From Lunularia cruciata (Eukaryota > Streptophyta > Marchantiopsida > Lunulariales > Lunulariaceae), in the NCBI GenBank assembly GCA_948567375.1, contig OX419760.1, forward strand, positions 20,150,001-20,214,000: a DNA stretch of 64,000 bases, in the 5' to 3' direction. Positions 1-10,658 of this stretch are shown here, one piece after another (position 1 is the stretch's first letter; every line of letters starts with the position of its first letter). A program made the translations under genes and the position numbers. The notes under the pieces were generated by a model, which made no database searches, was not told the origin of the DNA, and was given only the letters and a program-made list of their open reading frames with translations.

Positions 1-24
1 TAAATAAGCTGGGACAATACTTAC

Positions 25-311
25 ATTTCAAACGCTTCCAGTCTATTTTCTTGACTGGTTGCTGCAAAGGCTGGCTGCTGTGGGTCTTGATCTTCATCGT
101 CTCCGGTGTATCTTGAGATGCTCAAATCACAATCCTTGGATACTTGCCGAGCAATTTTATCAACTCCTTCATCGGGTACAGTGTATTGGTACCCGTCTGT
201 AGTTCCTGATAATTCTAGCATTTGAGGGTACAAAGGTTTCGCAGCTGCTCCTCTCTCGCTCTTCCTGATATATGAGACTAGGATATTGATCTCATTGTCT
301 CGTTGTTGGAG
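25..311 (-). CDS. KIF6-like kinesin exon 11 (tail)
   Basis: Residues 487-581 plus two bases. Acceptor AAATAG|CTC; the frame opens LQQRDNEINILVSYIRKSE, a near copy of the KIF6 tail block RDNEINILV, and ends QENRLEAFE, matching the QEAFE block of KIF6. Donor AAAT|GTAAGT at 24-23 is a perfect consensus, so the gene continues left of the window. An acidic stretch (GDDEDQD) lies in between. Confidence 0.84.
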
Positions 312-515
312 CTATTTGCCGGCACATCACATACAAAGTAGTGTACGTTGGACAAGTTCAAACATATCTCTATCTAACTTGTCTAGTCAGTCTAACAACT
401 AGTGCTTAATACGAGTCCCAGTGCTTCAGAAAATCAACTGTCATCTAAGTCATAATCTATGGACACATAAAATTGAATCCAAAATGAAGATTAGGCATCG
501 CGAGGAGTGGGAAAC
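312..515 (-). other. Intron 10 of the kinesin gene
   Basis: A 204-nt AT-rich intron between CAG|GTTTCC and AAATAG|CTC. Nothing else is visible in it. Confidence 0.75.
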
Positions 516-703
516 CTGGTGATTCAAGTTACTTATGATTTCTTGAAGCCTCGGAATACTGTTTAGTTCTGTATTTTTCGCAGGTAACTCGGGGGATGAC
601 ACTTGTATCTGCGTCTCGGTCAATATGGGATCCTTGTTCTCACTTTTAGAACATATAAGTTCTTTAAACAACTGAAATGCTGCTCGAATCTGTATTATGG
701 ATC
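516..703 (-). CDS. KIF6-like kinesin exon 10 (beyond the 54.8-kb intron)
   Basis: Residues 424-486. The acceptor TTGCACAG|GA sits at 705-704. The entry phase completes the glycine codon left by exon 9, and the frame then reads IRAAFQLFKELI, which resembles the amphipathic helix at this place in KIF6. It ends RLQEIISNLNHQ before donor CAG|GTTTCC. Matching phase, strand, order and family similarity tie it to the exons more than 54 kb away. Similarity is weaker than in the motor, hence lower confidence. Confidence 0.78.
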
Positions 704-3562
704 CTGTGCAATACGTCAAACCAACAGAAAAAATGCAAAACAGTAAAAATGTCTACGGATTACTTGAATCAGATGACCGGCAAGATTATCTGGAGTACAA
801 TACCTTACTGCACTCATGAAAGTTTTCTCTAGCTTGGATATTGAATACATAGATATATGAGAGCATAAGCCGTTCCCATACGCCTCATGTTCCCAGATTG
901 GATATGTAGGGCACGGTTTATCCAAACTTCATGAAGTGCAAATGATAGATAAGCAAGATGTACACTATTCATAATATTAGAATAATGAAAAATCCAAAAG
1001 GCAAAAAGCATGCAATGTAACTTGAGACAAAAGTATAATTGAAACAAATTGAGAATAACATATGGTTAATGGACTAGTAAATTAACTAGTACATTAACTA
1101 ATAAACAAATATGAAATCTGGAACATCTATGCAAATTGCAAAAAATAAAAAACATGATGTAATAAACACATAAACCGCCTGTAAGTAAACCGTGTATGAA
1201 CGACTTAAAAAAAACGTGAGCTGGAGCCTGTAAGTAAGCAGTGTAAGATTTATTAAAAAAAAAACGTGAGCTGGAGTCGAGTAGGGACACTGTAGACACG
1301 AGATGTCAAACCAGGAATAAGGCAAAGAGCGAATGAAGGGAATTAGTTGGGGAATGGAGGAAGGAAACAATGCGAGAGATATTGGAGGGTGTGGCTGCAA
1401 AAACATGTGGAAATCTTTCAGAGAACGGGGAAGTAGAGCAAGCGTTGGAGGACTGGATATAGAGAAATGAGGACCGAAGCCGTTCATCAAACGGGAGATC
1501 TAGAATATTGAATGCAAATACTAAGCAAACATGAAAACAAGATAGTAACATCTGATTGAATTAAAACATAAGTAAATGTAACCTTGAAACATTGTAATAG
1601 CAACACCTATATTTTAATTGCATGCATCGATTCAACAGAACGCCTGCATGTATGCAGAAAAAACATCATCGAATAAAAACCTAAGCCTAAATGTGACTTG
1701 GAAACAATCTAATACTAACAACTATATCTGAGATGCATGTATGGATGCGGATACAGAACACCCGCATAAGTAGAGAAATAAAAACAACAGGAAGAAGTGG
1801 CAACCTAACGAGGCAAATCAAAAAGATTGAAATAAACAGAAGTTGAGAGTCAAGTAGAAGTCTGGAAATCACGTCAAGGACGATCTTCTGAGAATCAGAA
1901 AACGAAATTTGTGAAAGATGTATGAGTCAGAGCACTGGAAGTATGAAATCGTTCAATGAGAATCATAAAACGAAATTTGTGAAAGATGTATGAGTCAGAG
2001 CACTGGAAGTATAAAATCGCTCAAAGAATGAAGGAAGACTTGCAAAGCATTGGAAGACTGGATATAGTATATCGCAACAAGCGCTATCGATGCCTGACTC
2101 CCGAGAAACTATCGGAGGACTAGATATAAAGAAATGAGGACACATACAGTTCTCGCAGAACTCATTAAATGTAAATGAGATACAAGATATGTAAAATAAA
2201 CTAGATATGTAAAATAAGAAGTACGGCAAACATTTGATCGAACGATAGCAGAAATAAATCTAACCTGGAAAACATGTAAAGAGTAAAATCTATATACCAA
2301 TAACCTGCATTTGTACAGTGGAAACAGAGCAAATCGTGCCACTAGAGAAATAAAATTGGAAACAGAACAAATCGTGCCACTAGAGAAATAAAATTGACTT
2401 GATGCGCTAAAAGAGAAAGATCGATTAGACCCACGTAGAAAACCATGTAGAAGCTAGGAAAATGCAAGTCGAGGAAGAACCTAGAGTCAACCCGAAACGA
2501 ATGGAAACTTGAAAATGTGAGAGCACATTGAGGTTGGGGGAAGGAAATTCAAGAAAGATCCGTGAGTCAGATAGAGTATATAGCAACATGTGCTATGAAC
2601 ACATGAGTCCTTAAACAGTGAAACAACTGAAGGAAGCAGAAAGCTGAGAAAAAAACTTGAAATGTGAGATCACATTGAGGTTGGGGGAAGGAAATTCAAG
2701 CAAGATCCGTGAGTCTGATAGAGTATATAGCAAAATGTGCTATGAACACATGAGTCCTAAAACACTGAAACAATTGAAGGAAGCAGAAAGCTGTGAAAAA
2801 AACCTCTTTGAAATCACATACAACTTCATCCATGCCAAACTAGCTGAGCGAATGTCAATACCCCTCGAATCAAACTGAGTTTCTGTTTGAAAGCTCATAA
2901 GTGCCAAGGCACTCATGGGCACCTTTGAGCTTGGATACGGATATAGGAGGACAGATTCCATTGGAGGAACGGGAGATCCAGAGGTCATTAGATGCATATG
3001 CAGTGCAGATGAAATGACAATAAAATAAAACCAGAACTGAATGAAATTTCACACAAAAAGAAATGAAATGTAGTTCATAAATAGCAGGTTTTATCAAGCA
3101 TGGACCACATATAACTACATGTCGAGAATATGTCAACCAATATGTACTAAGAAAACCGATGAACATGGATATAGAGAAATGAGGACAGAAGCCACTCGAG
3201 GAATGGGAGATCCAGAACTGATAGAATGCAAATGAGATGCAAGATAGGTAAAGTATAAAAGATAGCAAACATCTGATTCGAATGAAAGCATAAATAAACG
3301 TAACCTGGAAACATATCAAAAGTAATACATGTATACCATTAACATGCACTGGAAAAGCAGAAACAAAAGAATAGTGCATATAGAGAAATAAAATCAACTT
3401 GATGAGTCATAGGAGAAAGATTTAGATAGACAGAAGTCAAAAATCAAAGTTGCAGCTAGGAAATCTAAAGTCGTGGAAGATCCGTGACTCAGCCCGAATA
3501 TATGAATTTGCTCACATAACAAGGGAAGAAGAGCGAAGCATTAGAGGACTGGATATAGATTA
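704..3562 (-). repeat. Original intron 9 sequence built of diverged R repeats and local tandem duplications
   Basis: No gene. Partial R-repeat copies start near 1440, 2125 and 3160, recognised by the shared block AGAAGCC..CGGGAGATC.AGAA..ATTGAATGCAAA and by TGTGCTATGAACACATGAGT. Local tandem duplications are evident: about 48 bp near 1179-1275, about 69 bp near 1892-2030, about 38 bp near 2325-2395, and a 147-bp unit near 2510-2800. Short ORFs here are chance readings. Confidence 0.7.
3160..3562. repeat. Repeat R copy, left part, split by the composite B insertion
   Basis: Aligns by eye with 59860-60500. It breaks at GATTA (3558-3562) and resumes at 31878 with GATTA followed by TATTGCAACATGTG, exactly where the uninterrupted copy near 60495 continues. 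This gives the empty site for the B insertion. Confidence 0.75.
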
Positions 3563-4001
3563 TGATGAGAACTGTTGTTTCTGCTCCTCTGAAGTAGAAG
3601 ATCTATCAGTCATTCTAATCTCTGATATCACTAACTCACAGAAATACTAGACATCTCTCATTTGTATTAGAGCTCAATGATAGCACACAAGTTTACTCCC
3701 GTAGCATTATTAACACCTAATATTGAAATAACATAGAACACACCTAAGATGATGTTAAGCAGCTCAGGACTTCAGGAAATGCTAGGGTGTTAGGAATCAC
3801 CCTTGTAAAACAATTGATTTAAACAAGTGCAGAAAATACTCATATTTACAAATAAGCAAACCCTAGGAGGCTGCTTCGCACAACCTTAATTAGGGCTGCG
3901 CCCCACTTTACCCTAGTAGATATCTAGCATAGCTCTAGAAAAATCTAACACACCCTAAAAACTAGAAAATTCACTAAACTAGAGATTAACTAAAACTAAC
4001 A
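3563..4001 (-). repeat. Left (3') LTR of composite B
   Basis: 439 bp, TGTTAG...CATCA in minus sense. Similar along its length to 31426-31877, with many substitutions and small indels, so it is old. It is preceded (minus sense) by the polypurine tract AAGTGGAGG at 4002-4010. Confidence 0.82.
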
Positions 4002-4008
4002 CCTCCAC

Positions 4009-4658
4009 TTAATGAGAGTTTAGAACAATTCCCATTTTTACCACAAATTTTATGAGTTTATCTTTAGGTAATGCTTTTGTAAACACATTTGCTGTCATCT
4101 CTTGTATAGGATAGTAAACTAACTTCACAACATTTTCCTTTTCTTTCTCCTCTACATATCTTTTTCTAATCTCAATGTGGTTAGTCCTTGGGTGATGGAC
4201 AAGATTTTGTTCAACGCTATACTTCATGTATTGTCACAATACAATGTAGTAGGACTTTCCTGCTCAAAACCCATCTCCTTCAAAAGTCTCCTATTCCAGC
4301 TGACTTCTTGAGTAGCATTTGAGGCAGCCATGAATTTTGCCTCATTGTCACAATACAATGTAGTAGGACTTTCCTGCTCAAAACCCAGCTCCTTAAGAAG
4401 TCTCCTGTTCCAGCTGACTTCTTGAGTAGCATTTGAGGCAGCCATGAATTCTGCCTCAGTAGTAGACAATGCAATAGATGTTTTCCGTTTACTACACCAA
4501 TTGATTGCTCCACCATTAAGCATGATTACACATCCACTAGTTGATCTGCTGTTACCTATGTCATCTCCCCAACTAGCATCCGTATATGATTCAAGAGTAG
4601 GAGCAAGTATGTTCCTTTGCTTTCTGCACTCCAAGAATGTATCTTGATTACCTTTAAG
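4009..4658 (-). pseudogene. Copia RNase H / RT C-terminus (element B), interrupted by copia A
   Basis: Reads SYTDASWGDD, STSGCVIMLNGGAINWCSKR, ALSTTEAEFMAAS, the copia RNase H signature, followed by the shifted C-terminal LPKDKLIKFV region. The pieces lie in different frames, so it is not functional. A 114-bp in-frame tandem duplication repeats the EAEFMAAS...LYCDN segment. The frame is cut at 4658 by copia A and resumes at 13321; the uninterrupted paralogue at 16483-16773 confirms the join. Confidence 0.8.
4231..4458. repeat. 114-bp tandem duplication inside the RNase H region
   Basis: TTGTCACAATACAATGTAGT starts at 4231 and again at 4345. The two 114-bp units differ at only a few bases and duplicate 38 codons in frame. 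Confidence 0.85.
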
Positions 4659-4874
4659 TGTAGGAAAATGAGTAGTATGAATCTATTAACCTGAAAAAAT
4701 CCCTAAAATAGGATTATTTAGATACATAGAACTCTGAATTGAATTGAAGGTTATGCTAACATGTAACTCATGTAACTTGTGTGAAAATACTCTAATGTGT
4801 AGCACATGTAACTCATGTGAATAGTAACTTGCATGAACAGTAATCTAACAAAATTTTTCATTATAATTCTAAAA
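4659..4874 (-). repeat. 3' LTR of copia A
   Basis: 216 bp, ends ...CCTACA like the 5' LTR. Its first base pair (TT) departs from the usual TG. The purine tract AAGAAGGGG lies directly upstream in minus sense (4875-4883). Confidence 0.83.
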
Positions 4875-4899
4875 CCCCTTCTTAATGGACGTTTTGTAA

Positions 4900-5540
4900 T
4901 TATCTGTTATCTATAACTCCTAATGCATGACAAAGCCTTGTATGTAGTTTTCTAGTCAATCCCTTAGTAAGAATGTCTGCAGTATTATCTCTGGTGTCCA
5001 CCCATGAAACAGATATCTCTTTGTCTTCCACATTTTCTCTAACAAAGTAGAATCTGATGTCTATATGCTTTGTTCTCTCATGCTGCTTTGTTGGAGTAAC
5101 AAGATCAATTCCGCTGTTGTTGTCACAGTACAACTTCATTGTTGCTCCAAGAAAACCCACGTCACTAAACAAGTGCTTAAGCCATACTGCTTCAGGTGCT
5201 GCCTTTGACAAGGCCATGTATTCAACTTCAATGTTGGATAAAGAAACATAAGCTTGCCTTTTGCTTGACTAACAGACAGGTGCATTACAAAAGATGATGC
5301 AGTATCCTCTTGTAGATTGTCTTGTGTCTTGATCTCCTCCCCAATCTGAGCTGGAGTACCCATGAATGGGAGTACTAGATCCACTATAAGTTAGGCCATG
5401 TGATAGTGTACCTTGAATGTACCGGAAAATCCTTTTGACAGCCTTCCAATGGTTCAAGCCATGATTTGCCATATACTTGGCAACTGAACTGAAAACATAA
5501 TATAGATCAGGCCTGCTGCTGACCATAGCTCACATCAAGC
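4900..5540 (-). pseudogene. Copia A RNase H and RT C-terminus
   Basis: SSRPDLYYVFSSVAKYMANH and HWKAVKRIFRYIQGT, then GYSSSDWGGDQDTRQSTRGY, and in another frame ALSKAAPEAVWLKHLF, LYCDNNSGIDL, KHIDIRFYFVRE, ADILTKGL. This is the full copia RNase H order with one frameshift near 5217-5270. Confidence 0.85.
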
Positions 5541-6531
5541 TCCCCACTGCAAATTAGTATTGTTTTATATACTCTCTCTCTCTTGATCAGTTTTTGGACA
5601 ATCTTGAAGACTTAATCTCACTCTTGACTCTACAAAATTGTAAAATGTTTACAATCTTGCATATGAAAATGAGTAAGAATCTTTCTTAAATATCTCTCTT
5701 GAAATAGACTGATCTTTCTTTGTTTTTTGTCTATTGTGACTTGCAACTGAAGACAATGACTAATCTCTCCCACATCAGTCATCTCAAACCCTATTTAAGA
5801 GACTCTTTGATAGAGAGGAGAAGAGAAAGATTATTGTTGGCAAGGATGCAATCATCTACATAAAGAGGTAAGATGACAAAATGAGAACAAGAATGGAAGA
5901 TATAGAGATTAGAATCAGCTCCACAGCCCTCAAATCCCAAACCTAGTAAAAATTGATCAAACTTGTCATACCACTATCAGGCAGATTGTTTGAGGCCATA
6001 TAAAGCCTTGAAGAGCTATAAAACCAATTGCCCTTGTTTAGTGGCTTGTTGCTGCTTAAGCTTATCAAGAGTCAGCTAGCCAAGAGGAATGTGCATGTAG
6101 ATTTTCTCAATCAATGTGCCATTGAGAAAAGTAGTTTTGACATCAAGAGCATGCACTTCCAAATCATTTTGAGCTGAGTAAGCAAGCAGCACGTCAATTT
6201 TTGTCAATTTGACAACATGAGAGTAGGTCTCTATGTAGTCAATACTTGGAACTTGAGAGAAATCATGAGCAACAAGTCTAGCCTTGTACCTTTGGATCAA
6301 GCCTTGTGCATTGTATTTCTTCTGAAAAATCCACTTATAGGTGATTGCCTTGCGACCTGTTGGTAACTTGGTGATGAACCATGTTTGATTTTTCTCTATA
6401 GATTGAAGCTCATCTTGAATACCCTTGAACCATTTTTTGGAATCAGGTCCAATAATAGCAGCTTCATAAGTGTCAAGATCAAGGTCACATACAAAATAAT
6501 GCTCACTTAATGCATAAGTAGACTCCAACAA
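5530..6531 (-). pseudogene. Copia A reverse transcriptase
   Basis: The N-terminal half is open (6076-6531): KGIQDELQSIEKNQTWF, TYKWIFQKKYN, RYKARLVAHDFSQ, LDVKTTFLNGTL. The rest, 5530-6070, is recognisable only with frame changes and stops, and includes LPLYVDDCILA, the active-site YVDD box. A copia reverse transcriptase, inactivated. Confidence 0.85.
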
Positions 6532-6536
6532 TGTAT

Positions 6537-8016
6537 CCTACTTTTAAACTTGAGTGTGAACCCTGGTACGACATGTCCTCTCAGGAAGTTTGGCGCCAAA
6601 TCTCAAGTCCAGGCCGGTGCCGGTGCTGGCTCTCAGGCGCCAGACAGGCATGCGGCGCCAGAGCCCCCACGCGGGTCTGCCTGACAGCGCTTGCTCCAAC
6701 CTTTAGGGTGGCGCCCATGTCAGAGTCATCATGGTCCCGAGTCCTAGGACTTGAGCTTCAGCCTTCGGGCGCACAAGCGCTTGGGAGCTGCATTCTCCAC
6801 CAATCCACAGAGTTTACAGAAGCTGTTGGATTCTCTTCTCTTGTTTTGCAATCAAAACAAAGATGGAGGTGAACCTTGATAAGTCCAAGGTGATTGTGGT
6901 GGGTTCTACAGGTATCACACCTTTCTTTTTTGATGGACAGCAATTGGAGCAGGTTTCTTCTTATTAGAACTTGGGCCTTGAGTTTTCTCATCACTATAGT
7001 TGGTCTATTTGTGTGAAGATGAGAATCAATGCAGGGTTTGGAGCTTTGTATTCACTCATGAACCGCTCTAGACTTTCTCATCTTACCACATGGGAGTTGA
7101 AGAAGGTGTTGTTCAGATCTCTTGTGCAGTCGGTGATTCTCTATGGTGCTCAGATTTGGGGTCCAGGTACTAAGAAGACATGGTGGCAAAAGGTGGAGAA
7201 AGTTCAGAAATTGTTTGTGTGATGAACTTGGGGTGAGGACTCAAACTCCCTATGGATTGCTGCTTGCTGAAATAGGGTTTTTGCCTCTTGAGGCTGAAGC
7301 TTTGTTTTTAGCTCTCACATATGCCACAAAGGTGAGGTCTATGGAGCATGAGAGACTTCCCTTCCAAGCATTTTGTGCCACTCTATCTGCTGGTTGGTAT
7401 ATAGATCTGATTGCATGGGGCACAAGGTGGAATGTTTCTGAGCAACATTGGAGATTGAAGCCTATTGCACTACAAGAAGTGATCAAGGAGCAGTTCTTAC
7501 TTTGCTTATGGCAGCAACCCGGTACCTAGATGGTGTTCTATCAACAGTTTGTAAATCCTATGTTGGTGTATTGTGAACAAGACTACCTCTTGGCTAGTAT
7601 TTCTACTTCACTTAGACATGTTATTGCTCAATATAGAACTAGTTCTCATAGACTAGAAGTAGAACAAGGACGTTGGCAATAGATAGAGCACTCTATGCGA
7701 CTTTGCAAATTGTGTATTATGAGCAAAGTTGAGGATGAGCATCATGTGTTTGTTGATTGCCCTTGTTCCATGCAGATTAGAGTTAGACATCACATTACTT
7801 GTAGTGATTTCTCAACTCTCTTACAGGTTGAAGCTTTAGTGTTAGGGAAGTACATGACCGAGGTTAGTTTACATCGGACCAATTTATTACAGATTGGTCA
7901 GATGCCCTAGGCCCTTGCCTAGGCTCACATTTCATGTGTTTGTATTGTGTTTCCAGCCTTTTGACTCTTTGGGTCTTTCGGGCTTTATATTTCATTGTTC
8001 ATTGTTCATTGTTCAT
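6537..8016 (+). mobile_element. 5'-truncated LINE copy L1 with a GC-rich foreign 5' part
   Basis: From about 6795 it is the C-terminal part of LINE ORF2 (LTTWELKKVLFRSLVQ, VRTQTPYGLLLAEIGFLPLE, ending in a cysteine/histidine motif CKLC...EDEHHVF) and the shared 3' tail TTCATTG repeats. The first ~255 bp (6537-6794) are unlike any other LINE copy here and much richer in G+C. A candidate target duplication TGTAT flanks the whole unit (6532-6536, 8017-8021), suggesting both parts inserted together. Coding frames are broken. Confidence 0.72.
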
Positions 8017-8094
8017 TGTATAGAAGGTGCTTGGACAGCACCTAGAGAAGGTAGAGTTTTTGGCCTCCTAGTGTAAACAATGGTAGAGGATCCT

Positions 8095-9291
8095 TAGGAC
8101 CAATGTAGAGTACTAGAACTACAAGGTAATGGAGAAGGAATTGTTGGAGCTAGAAGATTGTAGAGAGGATGCAATTGAGTAGGAGTTGGTGGAGATAGAC
8201 TATGGGTGAACTGAGATCTAGAAGCAAGAGAGGAAATGAAAATTTTTGGATCACAAAAAAAATCTAGTTGAACATCCTAAGTGTTAGAACATTGCTTATG
8301 TTCATGAGCATACATATTTCCCTGAAATTGAACATCTCTTGATAGAAAAATGGAGTTATCATATATCTTCTGTAGTCTATAAGCTTTACTATTGTGATCA
8401 TAGCCGAGGAAGATACACTTGGAAGACTTAGAATCAAGTTTAGATCTAGAAGAAGATGGAACATGTGCATAAGCAATGCATCCAAAAATGCAAAGTAGGG
8501 ATATATTAGGTTTATAACCAAACTAGAGTTGGAAGGGTGTGAACTTAGAGGAGACAGCTTTGGTAGAAAGTTGGCGGTGTGTAGTGCCTCTCCTCAATAA
8601 GGCTTAGGGAGGCCAAACTCAAATAACATAGTGCGTACTGCTTCCACCAATGTTTTGTTCTTTCTCTTAGCAACACCATTTTGTTAAGGAGTATGTGGAG
8701 TGCAGAACTGGCACATGATACCTTTGCCTTTGCAAAAAAGATGAAAATCTGTAAATTTGTATTCACCTCCATTGTTTAAGTGCATCACCTGGACTTTCTG
8801 ATTGAGTTGAGTCCTTGCATAGTTTATATATTCTTCAAAAGAAGTAAAAACTTCATGTTTGAACTTGAGTAGATACAAAAATGTGTACCTTGTGTAATCA
8901 TCAATGAATGTCACAAAGTAAATGTAACCGGTGTAGGTAGAAAAAAGAGATGGGATCACAAACATCAGAATGGATGAGAGCCAATGGAATAGTGGCTCTA
9001 GTAGCTCCTTCTTGAGGTAAGGAAATTTCAGTATGCTTGCCATGAAGACAAGGTGAACAAACAGGAAAGAAATTAGGATGGATCCGATCCATCCCAACAA
9101 CCAGATCTTTGTCTTGTAGAAGTTGAGGTAAGGAAATTTGAGTTTGCTTTCCATGAAGACAAGGTGAACAAACAAGAAAAAAATTAGGATGGATCCAGTC
9201 TATCCCAACAACTAGATCTTTGTCTTGTAGAAGTTGAAGTCTATTCTTGCTGATGTGCCCAAGTCGTCAATGCCATAGGGAAGCAATAGTA
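8095..9291 (-). pseudogene. Copia A integrase
   Basis: The DDE core is readable near 8684-9000: FVTFIDDYTRYTFLYLLKFK, LNNGGEY, GIMCQFCTPHTP. The zinc-binding head (CSPCLHGK) lies at 8901-9092 and the C-terminal linker at 8264-8521, in different frames. Inactivated. The paralogous region in copia E is at 47957-49330. Confidence 0.8.
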
Positions 9292-9351
9292 CAATGAACA
9301 ATGAACAATGAAATATAAAGCCCAGAAGACCCAAAGAGTCAAAAGGCTGGA
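9292..9351 (-). mobile_element. 60-bp LINE scrap (3' end only)
   Basis: Sixty bases identical in type to the last bases of the LINE family (CAATGAACAATGAAATATAA... then AAAGAGTCAAAAGGCTGG), flanked by a 7-bp duplication AATAGTA (9285-9291, 9352-9358). The copia E paralogue near 49355 lacks it, so the empty site is known. Confidence 0.8.
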
Positions 9352-10654
9352 AATAGTAGAAGATGTATCCCTGGTTGGAATAAAGATTGTAGCAGCTTGA
9401 GATGACTGAGACTAAGCTGATGTAAAGACTATAGCATCTTGAGGTTGCTCAATTGACTCTCCCAAAAGCCAAAAGTTATCCAATCTAGAAGACAATGCAA
9501 TCAGATTCTACAAATCATCATAAAGGAAAATATTGTTTTCCTTTAACTAAAATGATCCATACGACTTGCTCAACTGAAGTGTTGAATAGAGATTTTTGTT
9601 CAACAAAGGAACATGTAGAACATCTTCTAGCATGTAGGAGTTCCCTTATCAAGCAAGCTTAATGTTAACTGGCCTATGGCCTAGAATAGAATGTTGGAAC
9701 CATCAGCTAAGTAAACTTGTCTAGGTGGTGAGTATGCTTCATAGACCAGGAAATAGGTTCATTGGTAGGTCATGTGCTAAGAAGCATGTCGAAGTACCAT
9801 TGCTTGTCCTAAGTGACTGAAGGAACAACATCAATATTGTACAAAGAGAGGTGAGTTGTAGAAACATTGGTGTGATGGTGTTCCTTGCCTCCTTTCTCCC
9901 TTGCATCAGCAATGCGCTTGCAAAAGTCTTTGATGTGATGTCCCTTCTTTGAACAGTAGTGACAGATGATAGAAGGTCTGAAGGAATTTCCTCCAAAAGA
10001 TGTAGGGAAATAACTCTGATTTTGATTGGAAGATCTACTGAAAGAGTTCTGACCAAGGGAAGGATTCTGACCAAAAACTCTACTAAAAGAGTTCTGACCA
10101 TTGGAAGGATTCTGACTAGAAGATCAGTTCTAACCAGAAAAACCATGAGATTCATTCTTCCAACTCCCCTTGCCTTTACCTTTGTTTCTGTAAGAAGATG
10201 TAGAGCCTTGTGTGACTACTAGAGCAAGTTTTTGCTCTATAAGACCTTCATACTTCATACTGATCTCTTCTTGAAGAAGAAGAACAATGACATCAGAGAG
10301 ATGTTGTGCTTTCTGTGTTTGCAATCATTGCAGAAAATAATTGAAACTAGAAGACATAGATCTCATCAAATGAAGCTTAGCTTGTTGATCATCAATTGGG
10401 TTGTTCATTGTAGCTAATTGGGTGAGGACTACAAATTTTTTTTTGCTATAGTGGTGCCTTCATGCATCTTCAAATTCATCAAAGTGTCCAATAGGTACAT
10501 GATTGTGACATCATTGGTACCTTCGTACATGGTAGTCAAATCCATCCATGCTTTGCTTGCCAACATGTACATACTAATGGTAAGAACAAATTAATAAGCT
10601 AATGTTGAATTTATTGCTTCAAGAGCAACAAGATCTCCTATGCTCCTAATCAGG
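9352..10654 (-). pseudogene. Copia A protease / gag C-terminal region
   Basis: The minus strand encodes a zinc knuckle CHYCSKKGHHIKDFC near 9903-9965, upstream of a segment with LADGSN (near 9700) resembling the copia pre-integrase/protease region. Repeated short peptides of the type FSGQNSF occur near 10020-10150. Frames change several times. Closely paralogous to 49640-50620 in copia E. Confidence 0.68.
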
Positions 10655-10658
10655 TAGA

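Noticed and set aside
1098-3397. Several 70-175 codon minus-strand frames in the left intron remnant
   Set aside because: They lie in R-repeat and tandemly duplicated DNA, have phenylalanine/leucine/serine-rich composition from AT-rich antisense reading, and resemble no family.
4659-4874. Solo LTR
   Set aside because: It pairs with 13118-13320 through internal copia sequence and a shared TTAAG duplication, so it is one end of a complete element.
6531-6872. 113-codon plus-strand frame in the GC-rich segment
   Set aside because: Runs across the junction between the foreign segment and the LINE; no recognisable domain. Kept only as part of the chimeric LINE.
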